A stretch of DNA of 64,000 nucleotides. Origin: an uncultured Oscillibacter sp. (GTDB lineage: Bacteria > Bacillota > Clostridia > Oscillospirales > Oscillospiraceae). The notes below the pieces were generated by a model. It made no database searches, was not told the origin of the DNA, and saw only the letters and a program-made list of their open reading frames with translations. The position numbers and the translations under genes are program-made. The stretch is from assembly GCA_910579435.1 (NCBI GenBank), contig CAJTVF010000007.1, forward strand, positions 1 to 64,000. Direction: 5' to 3'. Position 1 is the stretch's first letter, and the number at the start of each line of letters is the position of its first letter. Shown here piece after piece: positions 25,284-32,259 of the stretch.

Positions 25284-25721
25284 TCACTTCCCGGTGGAGC
25301 CGAAGCCGCCCCGGTCGGGGCTCTCCAGCCGTTCCACCCGGGTGAAGGCCAGGGGAGGCTGGTTCTCCACGATGCGGAACTGGCAGAGCCGGGTGTTTTT
25401 CGGGATCTCCACATCCCGGGTGGCGTAGGCGGGCCAGCGCCACTGGTCCCCGTCGCCCCGGTAGGAGCCGTCCACCACCCCCATGGAGTTGGCCTGCAAA
25501 AGCCCGTAGTTTTTAAAGGTGGAGCTCCGGGGGACCACATGGGCCTCGTACCCCTCCGGCAGGGCCACGGCGATGCCAAGCGGAATCAGGCGGAACTCCC
25601 CGGCCTTCAAAGCAATGTCTTCCGCCGCCCGCAGGTCCACCCAGTCGGACCCGGGAACGCAGCGGAGCTCTTCCAGGTCCTCTGCAAAGTATTTCACTTT
25701 TAACTCTTTTGTCTCTCTCAT
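25284..25721 (-). CDS. dut: dUTP diphosphatase family protein
   Basis: Trimeric dUTPase fold, hydrolysing dUTP to dUMP and keeping uracil out of DNA. It is 145 aa. Motif 1 is in the GSDWVDLRAAED area, motif 2 is PRSSTFKNYGL, motif 3 is GVVDGSYRGDGD and the C-terminal P-loop-like motif 5 is GGFGSTGK. The 160-bp gap to maf contains a small GC hairpin (GGCGGC/GCCGCC) and a partial REP-F. Activity on dCTP is an unlikely alternative. Confidence 0.92.
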   Translation of the reverse strand: MRETKELKVKYFAEDLEELRCVPGSDWVDLRAAEDIALKAGEFRLIPLGIAVALPEGYEAHVVPRSSTFKNYGLLQANSMGVVDGSYRGDGDQWRWPAYATRDVEIPKNTRLCQFRIVENQPPLAFTRVERLESPDRGGFGSTGK

Positions 25722-25779
25722 GACAGGCTCCCGTACAATAAAATTCTGTATAAATATGCCGAAGAACTACGGTTTGCAG

Positions 25780-27861
25780 TCACTCCACACCCCGCTGATA
25801 AAGCCCCCGGGTAAATTCCCCGGCAGGGGCGGCGTGCTCCAGATAGTCCCGGCAGACCCGGACGCATTCCTCCGGCGCCTCCGTAGTAAAACGGAGGCGG
25901 GCGTAGCGGAGGCCCAGCCGCCGCCAGTCCGGCCGGTCCGCCAGATAGAGGGGTCGGCTGTTCTGCACCTCCGTCCGGTGCCCGAAGGCGGGGAGGAGGG
26001 GGAAGGCCGCGCCGGTGCGGTCGTTTAAAAAGTTGGGCCGGTCACAGCGGCAGCCCGTGGTGTTTTGAATCAGGCAGTTTTCCGTAATCATCAGGGGCAG
26101 CCGCCCATAGACGACGGCCTCGGCGGGAAGGACCTTCCGCATGTCCCGCATCTGGGAAAAGCGCAGCTCGAAGGAGAGGCAGGCGGACTCCAGCCCCTTC
26201 TCCCGAAGGAAGGCCAGGGAACGGCTGTTGAAGACATTCAGCCCGTAGTCCCCGTAGAGCCTCCACCCGCCGTCCCGGGCCAGGGGGAAGTGCCCCAGAT
26301 TGCCCAGCAGCAGTCCCGTGGCCCCCAAGGTCCGGGCCTTGTCCATCCAGCGGCGGAGCCGGCCCTCGTCCTCGTCCCGCCAGACGCGGGGGAGAATCGC
26401 GCAGTATTCCGTGTCCGCCTCCGGCAGGGAGGGAACGTCCGCCAGCAGCTCCAGGGGCACGTACACCCGGGCGGGCCGGAAGCCCAGCAGCCCGCCTGTC
26501 AATTGGGCGGCGTTTACGACGGAGACGGTGAACTGGGGCGCGTCCACAAAATCCGCTGCTTCCGGCAGCGGCGGAGGCGGAAAGCATTCCCGGCGAAGGG
26601 GAACGGCGGTCCGGGCGGCACTCAGCGTTTCCAGCGCGTCCCGCCGCAGCGTGTTGATGGCGGCGGCGGAAAGGTACAGGCCCGGCTCCACCAAAACGCC
26701 CTCCTCCGGGTCGATAACGGCGCGGTAGGGCGTCCCGCCGGTTTTCTCCAGACGGGCCGTCAGGTCCTCTTTTGCCAGCGGCTTGCGCCCCGCGGGCTCC
26801 GGCACGGGGCCGGTGACGGTGACGCGGTTTCCAAGGCCGTCGTCCGCCGCCAAGGAGCAGGGGACCCCAGCCCTCACCACGCAGGTGAACTCCACGGGAA
26901 TCCGGCGGTCCGCCTCCGAACGGGCGGGTTCTTCGGCGGGGGCGGCGTTCTCCGGGCGGAAGCCCAGCATCGACGGGCCGGTCCCGCCCCGCCAGTAAGC
27001 GTCGGTGAAGCCGGAGCGGGAAAAGGCCCGCTCCAGGGCCTCCCGCTCCCGGGGCGAGGGCCCGCGCCCCTCCTCCAGAAGCCGGGCGTAGATCTCCGTA
27101 ACGGCGGCCACATAACCGGCGCGGCGCATCCGCCCCTCGATTTTCAGGCAGGAGACGCCCATCTCCGCCATCTCTCCCAGGTGGTCCGCCATGCAGGCGT
27201 CCTTCAGGCTCAGGGGCCGGCGGTCCTTCGCCGCCTCGTTGACCCCATAGGGCAGGCGGCAGGGCTGGGCGCAGCGCCCCCGGTTCCCGGAGCGCCCGCC
27301 GATCAGCGCGCTCATGGCGCACTGCCCGGAATAGCACACGCACAGCGCCCCGTGGACAAAGGACTCCACCTCCGCAGGGCAGTTCCGGCAGACCGCCGCC
27401 GTCTCCTCCCTGGAGCACTCCCGGGCGAGAACCACCCGCTCACAGCCCCCGGCGGCGATCTCACAGGCGCCGCCGGAGGTGAAAATGCTCATCTGGGTGC
27501 TGGCGTGAAGGGGCAGGTCCGGCAGGGTATGCCGGAGCAGGTCAAAGAGGCCCCAGTCCTGAACCAGCACCGCGTCCACCCCCAGCCGGGAGGCGGCGCG
27601 GGCGGTTTCCAGGGCCTCGGGCAGCTCCCGGTCCGACAGGAGAATGTTTAACGTGAGGAAGACCCGCGCGCCCCGGACGTGACACCAGGCCACGGCCTGG
27701 GCAAACTCCTCCTCCGAGAAGTTCTGGGCCCCCCGGCGGGCGTTGAAGCCTCCCCAGCCCAGATACACGGCGTCCGCGCCGTGCTCCACGGCGGCCCGCA
27801 GGGCCTCCGGGGACCCGGCGGGGGCCAGCAGCTCCGGGACTCCCGGGCGGCGGGACCTCAC
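25780..27861 (-). CDS. U32-family peptidase / RlhA-like rRNA hydroxylase
   Basis: A 693-aa protein of the U32 'collagenase-like' family. The N-terminal barrel starts PELLAPAGSPEALRAAVEHGADAVYLG. The signature FVHGALCVCYSGQCAMS and GNRGRCAQPCRLPY supply the conserved cysteines. SLKDACMADHL and CLKIEGRMRRAGYVA follow. The long C-terminal half (about 390-600) is the DUF3656-type extension. Relatives hydroxylate C2501 of 23S rRNA with prephenate-derived chemistry rather than act as peptidases; which applies here is inference. It overlaps zapA by 4 bp. Confidence 0.88.
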   Translation of the reverse strand: MRSRRPGVPELLAPAGSPEALRAAVEHGADAVYLGWGGFNARRGAQNFSEEEFAQAVAWCHVRGARVFLTLNILLSDRELPEALETARAASRLGVDAVLVQDWGLFDLLRHTLPDLPLHASTQMSIFTSGGACEIAAGGCERVVLARECSREETAAVCRNCPAEVESFVHGALCVCYSGQCAMSALIGGRSGNRGRCAQPCRLPYGVNEAAKDRRPLSLKDACMADHLGEMAEMGVSCLKIEGRMRRAGYVAAVTEIYARLLEEGRGPSPREREALERAFSRSGFTDAYWRGGTGPSMLGFRPENAAPAEEPARSEADRRIPVEFTCVVRAGVPCSLAADDGLGNRVTVTGPVPEPAGRKPLAKEDLTARLEKTGGTPYRAVIDPEEGVLVEPGLYLSAAAINTLRRDALETLSAARTAVPLRRECFPPPPLPEAADFVDAPQFTVSVVNAAQLTGGLLGFRPARVYVPLELLADVPSLPEADTEYCAILPRVWRDEDEGRLRRWMDKARTLGATGLLLGNLGHFPLARDGGWRLYGDYGLNVFNSRSLAFLREKGLESACLSFELRFSQMRDMRKVLPAEAVVYGRLPLMITENCLIQNTTGCRCDRPNFLNDRTGAAFPLLPAFGHRTEVQNSRPLYLADRPDWRRLGLRYARLRFTTEAPEECVRVCRDYLEHAAPAGEFTRGLYQRGVE

Positions 27862-28190
27862 TTGGAGCCCCGGCTGTCCAGCCGCTGCTGGAGCCGGACC
27901 ACCTCCCGCTTCAGCTCGCTGACCTGGCTCTGGGCCTTCCCGGCCTCGTCCAGGTAGCCCTTGATCTGCCGGCGGAGCTGCTCGGCGGCGGCCTGGGCCT
28001 TGAAGAGCTCGTCGGCGATGTTGGCGGCGGTGAGGACGGCGGCGTCGGTCTTGCCCACCCGGGTGCTGTTCAGCACCTCGTCCATCTTGTCGCCCACATA
28101 GGCGCCCACCTTTTGCATGTAGGAGGGAGACTCCTCCGCCACGAAGGTGTAGTCCTCTCCGCAGATGGTAACGACCACGCGGTTTGCCAT
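27858..28190 (-). CDS. zapA: Cell-division protein ZapA
   Basis: Small FtsZ-ring stabiliser, 110 aa. The N-terminal globular part (MANRVVVTICGEDYTFVAEES) is followed by a long coiled coil (about 65-108, LRRQIKGYLDEAGKAQ). The AAGGAGG-type site precedes the ATG. It is first in a coupled pair with the U32 gene. Confidence 0.9.
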   Translation of the reverse strand: MANRVVVTICGEDYTFVAEESPSYMQKVGAYVGDKMDEVLNSTRVGKTDAAVLTAANIADELFKAQAAAEQLRRQIKGYLDEAGKAQSQVSELKREVVRLQQRLDSRGSK

Positions 28191-28317
28191 AAAAAAACCT
28201 CCTTCAACCCCGGAGAAGGGACTCCGGGAGCGGACTGTGTAATTTTACAGCGTACAGTATAGCACACCCGGCGGGGCTTCGCCACAGGAAATTCGGAAGA
28301 ATCGAAAAAATTTACAA

Positions 28318-28351
28318 AGGAAGCGCGCCCCTTCCGGCGGCGCGCTTCTTC
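28318..28351 (-). terminator. Terminator after degV
   Basis: Minus-strand arms GAAGCGCGCC and GGGCGCGCTTC, followed by CTTTGTAAATTTTTT. It separates degV from zapA. Confidence 0.8.
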
Positions 28352-28372
28352 TGCATTATAAGCGGAAAGGGC

Positions 28373-29212
28373 TCAGTACCCGATAATCAGCCCCTTCTCC
28401 ATGGCGTAGAAGCTGGTGAGCCCCCGGCAGGGGAACAGCTCCACGCTCTTCACCGGCAGGTCCTTTAAAATCTGCTCCTTCAGCTTCATGGCCCCCGGCA
28501 GGTTCTCGCAGTGGCAGACGGCCACCTCCGCCCCGGTGCAGTCCTTGCTGTCCCGCATCAGCGCCGTGATGGCCTGATAGGTCCTGGCCTCTCCCCGGGC
28601 CTTGCCCGCCACGTGAATGGTGCCCTGGGGCGTGGCGTCGGCGATGACGTGGATGCCCAGGGAGTGGAGCAGCGTCCCCACCAGCGGGCGCATCCGGCCG
28701 TTTTTAATGAGGTTGTCGAAGTTCTCCAGGGTGAAGCAGGTCCGCAGCGCCGCCTGGTACAGCCGCAGCTGGGCGCAGACGTCCTCAAAGTCCCCGCCCG
28801 CCTCCAGCAGCGTTTTCGCCCGGCGGACAAGCAGGATCATGGCCCCCGCCGTGGCCTTGGAGTCGATGACGCAGATCTCCTTCTCCGGGTGCTCCTCCAG
28901 CGCCATGTCCCGGCCCAGAACGGCGGCGTTGTAAGTCCCGGAGAGGTTGGCGGAGATGGTGAAGCACACCACCCGGTCCCCGTCCTCAAAGGCCTTGGCA
29001 AAGGCGGCGGGAGAGGGGCAGGCGGTGGAGGCGGCGGCCTTCTCCTGGGCCATGGCCCCCAGAAGCTGGGGGACCTCCAGGCTGTCGTTGTCAATGAATT
29101 CCCGTTCCCCCACCTGGAGCCGCAGGGGCACCGTCTCAAATAAGATCTCCCCGCCGCCGAACTCGCTCATGCGCAGGTCGCAGCTGCTGTCGCTCACAAT
29201 TTTGCAAATCAT
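28373..29212 (-). CDS. DegV-family fatty-acid-binding protein
   Basis: A 279-aa EDD-fold protein of the DegV/FakB type. FakB proteins hold a fatty acid for phosphorylation by FakA, feeding phospholipid synthesis. Visible features are KIVSDSSCDL at the start, TACPSPAAFAKAF, FTISANLSGTYNAA (lipid head-group binding) and NLIKNGRMRP. No fakA is adjacent. It has its own promoter and terminator. Confidence 0.9.
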   Translation of the reverse strand: MICKIVSDSSCDLRMSEFGGGEILFETVPLRLQVGEREFIDNDSLEVPQLLGAMAQEKAAASTACPSPAAFAKAFEDGDRVVCFTISANLSGTYNAAVLGRDMALEEHPEKEICVIDSKATAGAMILLVRRAKTLLEAGGDFEDVCAQLRLYQAALRTCFTLENFDNLIKNGRMRPLVGTLLHSLGIHVIADATPQGTIHVAGKARGEARTYQAITALMRDSKDCTGAEVAVCHCENLPGAMKLKEQILKDLPVKSVELFPCRGLTSFYAMEKGLIIGY

Positions 29213-29256
29213 ACGTCACACCCCATAATATGGTTTTTAATATCACGTCTACCGTT

Positions 29257-29285
29257 ATCATACAGAATTTCCGCCGGATTGTCAA
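29257..29285 (-). promoter_or_regulatory. Promoter of degV
   Basis: Minus-strand TTGACA (29280-29285) and TATGAT (29257-29262), 17-bp spacer. Confidence 0.85.
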
Positions 29286-29525
29286 CTAAAAAAGGAAAAT
29301 TCCCCCGGAAATTTCGCCGCGGAGGGAATGGGAATTTTTTTGAGAAATCCACGGTTGACATAACGGCGTGGAAAACTCTGTGGAAAATGTGAAAAACTCC
29401 CTTCCCGGAAGGGCTTTGGGAGGGTGACGGAGCCGTTATGAAAAAGTAACAAAAGTAACATTTTTCAGAAAAACGGCGGGCCAGGCCGGGAAAGGGCGGG
29501 AAAAGGCCCCTTTGCCGGGAGGGGC

Positions 29526-29554
29526 TTGAACCCGGGAACTTCTTGTGATATAAT
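29526..29554 (+). promoter_or_regulatory. Promoter of the topoisomerase-RAYT operon
   Basis: TTGAAC (29526-29531), 17-bp spacer, TATAAT (29549-29554) with an extended -10 TG. The rest of 29286-29525 shows no gene. Confidence 0.88.
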
Positions 29555-29662
29555 CAAGCCGTTTCAAAATCCTGGGCAAAACCGGGGCTTTTCCCCCTAT
29601 ATCCTGTGCCCGGAGGCGAAAAAAACACGTTCCCGGCGGACGCCGCCGGTTTTGGAGGAACT

Positions 29663-31654
29663 ATGGCGAAGAAACAGGATTACGGCAACGACAGCATTTC
29701 CGCCCTGAAGGGCGCGGACCGGGTGCGCAAGCGTCCCGGGGTTATTTTCGGCTCCGACGGCCTGGACGGCTGCGAGCACGCGGTGTTCGAGATCCTCTCC
29801 AACTCCATCGACGAGGCCCGGGAGGGCCACGGCAAGTCCATCACCGTCACCCGCTTTTTGGACCGCAGCGTGGAGGTGGAGGACGCGGGCCGGGGCTGCC
29901 CGGTGGACTGGAACGAGAAGGAGCAGCGGTGGAACTGGGAGCTGGTGTTCTGCGAGCTGTACGCCGGCGGCAAATATGATAACGTGTCCGGGGACAACTA
30001 CGAGTTCTCCCTGGGGCTCAACGGCCTGGGCTCCTGCGCCACCCAGTACGCCTCCCGCTATATGGACGTGACCGTCTGGCGGGACGGCTTCGAGTACCGC
30101 CTCCGCTTCGAGCGGGGGGAGATCGTGGGGGAGCTCCAGAAAACGCCCCTGCCCAAGTCCCAGGCGAAGAAGACCGGCACCCGGACCCGGTGGCTTCCCG
30201 ACCTGGACGTGTTCACGGATACCGCCATTCCGGCGGAGTACTTCTCCGGCGTGATGAAGCGCCAGGCGGTGGTAAACGCCGGGATTACCTTCCACTTCCG
30301 CAACGAGACGGAGCCGGGGACCTTCGAGGAGACGGAGTTCGCCTATGAAAACGGCATCGCCGACTATGTGGCGGAGCTGGCGGGGGAGACCAGCCTGACC
30401 CTGCCCGCCTTCTGGCAGGCGGAGAAGAGGGGCCGGGACCGGGAGGACAAGCCGGAGTATAAGGTGAAGCTCTCGGCGGCCTTCTGCTTTTCCAACCGGG
30501 TGAACGTGGTGGAGCACTACCACAACTCCAGCTGGCTGGAGCACGGCGGCAGCCCCGAGAAGGCCAGCCGCTCCGCCTTCGTCTCCGCCATTGACAAGTA
30601 TCTCCGGGATCAGGGAAAGTATCAGAAGAATGAGAGCAAGGTCACCTGGGCGGACGTGGAGGACTGCCTGATTCTGGTCACCAGCAACTTCTCCACCCAG
30701 ACCAGCTATGAGAACCAGACGAAAAAGGCCATTACCAATAAATTCGTCCAGGAGGCCATGGCGGAGTTCCTCCGGTCCAACCTGGAGATCTATTTTATAG
30801 AGAACCACTTCGACGCGGAGAAGATCGCGGAGCAGGTCCTGCTGAACAAGCGGAGCCGGGAGAAGGCGGAGGAGGCCCGGCTGAGCATCAAGAAGAAGCT
30901 CAGCGGAAACGTGGACATCGCCAACCGGGTGCAGAAGTTCGTGGACTGCCGGACGAAGGACGCCGCCAGGCGGGAAATCTACATTGTGGAGGGCGACAGC
31001 GCCCTTGGCAGCGTGAAGCTGGCCCGGGATTCGGAGTACCAGGGCATCATGCCCATCCGGGGGAAGATTCTCAACTGCCTGAAGGCGGACTACGCCCGGA
31101 TTTTCAAGAGCGAGATCATCACGGACCTCATCAAGGTCCTGGGCTGCGGCGTGGAGGTGCAGAACAAGCACGTCAAGGACGTGTCCTCCTTCGACCTGGG
31201 GAACCTCCGCTGGAACAAGGTGGTCATCTGCACCGACGGCGACGTGGACGGCTTCCAGATCCGGACCCTGGTGCTGACCATGCTCTACCGCCTGACCCCC
31301 ACGCTGATTCGGGAGGGGTATGTGTATATCGCGGAGACCCCCCTCTTTGAGATCAACTGCGGGGAGAAGACCTGGTTTGCCTACTCCGACAAGGAGAAGA
31401 ACGACATTGTAAAGGACCTGGAGGGAAAGAAGTACAAGATCGACCGCTCCAAGGGCCTGGGCGAAAACGACCCGGACATGATGTGGCTGACCACCATGAA
31501 CCCGGAGACCCGGAGATTAATCCGGGTGATGCCGGAGGACGTGGAGCGGACGGCGGCGGTGTTCGACCTTCTCCTGGGGGACAATCTCCAGGGGCGGAAG
31601 GACCATATCGCGGAGAACGGGTACAAGTATCTTGAAATGGCAGACATTTCCTGA
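29663..31654 (+). CDS. Type IIA topoisomerase, ATPase (ParE/GyrB-like) subunit, divergent
   Basis: A 663-aa B subunit of a second type IIA topoisomerase besides gyrase at 49.6-54.5 kb. The ATPase region has RVRKRPGVIFGSDG, the Mg-binding Glu area ILSNSIDEAREG, VEDAGRGCPVDW where GyrB has DNGRGIPV, and SLGLNGLGSCATQYAS. The TOPRIM domain has IVEGDSALGSV and CTDGDVDGFQIRTL. The start ATG at 29663 follows GGAGG. It probably works with the A subunit at 32260 to decatenate chromosomes. The RAYT start codon overlaps its stop (TGATG). Confidence 0.88.
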   Translation: MAKKQDYGNDSISALKGADRVRKRPGVIFGSDGLDGCEHAVFEILSNSIDEAREGHGKSITVTRFLDRSVEVEDAGRGCPVDWNEKEQRWNWELVFCELYAGGKYDNVSGDNYEFSLGLNGLGSCATQYASRYMDVTVWRDGFEYRLRFERGEIVGELQKTPLPKSQAKKTGTRTRWLPDLDVFTDTAIPAEYFSGVMKRQAVVNAGITFHFRNETEPGTFEETEFAYENGIADYVAELAGETSLTLPAFWQAEKRGRDREDKPEYKVKLSAAFCFSNRVNVVEHYHNSSWLEHGGSPEKASRSAFVSAIDKYLRDQGKYQKNESKVTWADVEDCLILVTSNFSTQTSYENQTKKAITNKFVQEAMAEFLRSNLEIYFIENHFDAEKIAEQVLLNKRSREKAEEARLSIKKKLSGNVDIANRVQKFVDCRTKDAARREIYIVEGDSALGSVKLARDSEYQGIMPIRGKILNCLKADYARIFKSEIITDLIKVLGCGVEVQNKHVKDVSSFDLGNLRWNKVVICTDGDVDGFQIRTLVLTMLYRLTPTLIREGYVYIAETPLFEINCGEKTWFAYSDKEKNDIVKDLEGKKYKIDRSKGLGENDPDMMWLTTMNPETRRLIRVMPEDVERTAAVFDLLLGDNLQGRKDHIAENGYKYLEMADIS

Positions 31655-32253
31655 TGATGCTGGACAGGGAGAAGAAAGTCCACCGGCCTGAGCGGCTGAA
31701 AGGATATGATTACTCCAGCCCCGGATGCTATTTTGTGACCTTCAACACAAAGGCCCGGGGAGAACCTATACTTTGCAATTTGGAGGCTGCAAGAGAAGCA
31801 GAGGCTTCCCTTGTGGGGCCTGACCCCCTGGTCAGGCCATTCCCCCGGCAAGCGCCCAGCCTTCAACAGGAGTTCTCCTGTGTACTGACCCAGGCCGGCG
31901 AGGTGCTGCAAACATTGATTGAGCGGATTCCGGCGGTATACTGCAATGCCGGTGTAGATTGTTATGCCATCATGCCGGACCATGTACACCTATTGATTTG
32001 GATTTGGGGCGCTTCTCAGGAAAGAATGGAGGTCCCGGGCAGAAATGGCCTGACCAGGGGGTCAGGCCCCACAAAGAGAGCTTCCCTTCCCCAAGTAATC
32101 AGAGCATTAAAAGGCCTGTCCAGCAAAAGAGTGGGTTATCCACTCTGGCAGGGGCGGTATTATGACCATATTATCCGCAGTCAGGAAGAACTGCAAGGAG
32201 CCAGACAATACATTCAAAACAACCCGCTGATGTGGGTTTCAGGTAAGGAATAA
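31654..32253 (+). CDS. REP-associated tyrosine transposase (RAYT) inside the topoisomerase operon
   Basis: A 199-aa HUH single-strand transposase of the Y1/IS200-like RAYT type. The N-terminus reads RPERLKGYDYSSPGCYFVTF. The HUH pair is H110/H112 in IMPDHVHLLIW. The C-terminus has WQGRYYDHIIRSQEEL and RQYIQNNPLMW, with the probable catalytic Tyr at 186. Residues 53-63 and 130-141 are encoded by two REP-G hairpins in opposite orientation, in frame. Its start overlaps the upstream stop, and the ribosome site of the downstream topoisomerase gene lies in its last codons. RAYTs are thought to process REP hairpins; that it acts on REP-G is an inference. Confidence 0.88.
   Translation: MMLDREKKVHRPERLKGYDYSSPGCYFVTFNTKARGEPILCNLEAAREAEASLVGPDPLVRPFPRQAPSLQQEFSCVLTQAGEVLQTLIERIPAVYCNAGVDCYAIMPDHVHLLIWIWGASQERMEVPGRNGLTRGSGPTKRASLPQVIRALKGLSSKRVGYPLWQGRYYDHIIRSQEELQGARQYIQNNPLMWVSGKE
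31811..31842 (-). repeat. REP-G hairpin within the RAYT gene, first
   Basis: Core arms GGCCTGACC and GGTCAGGCC, flanked by TTGTGGG and CATTCCC. It codes for RAYT residues 53-63 without breaking the frame. Confidence 0.9.
32041..32076 (+). repeat. REP-G hairpin within the RAYT gene, second
   Basis: Opposite orientation to the copy at 31811; flanks AGAAATGG and CCACAAAG. It codes for residues 130-141. Confidence 0.9.
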
Positions 32254-32259
32254 ACCATC

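Noticed and set aside
29296..29342. A terminator hairpin with arms AAAATTCCC/GGGAATTTT
   Set aside because: No plus-strand gene ends here and it lies between divergent promoters; it may be chance.
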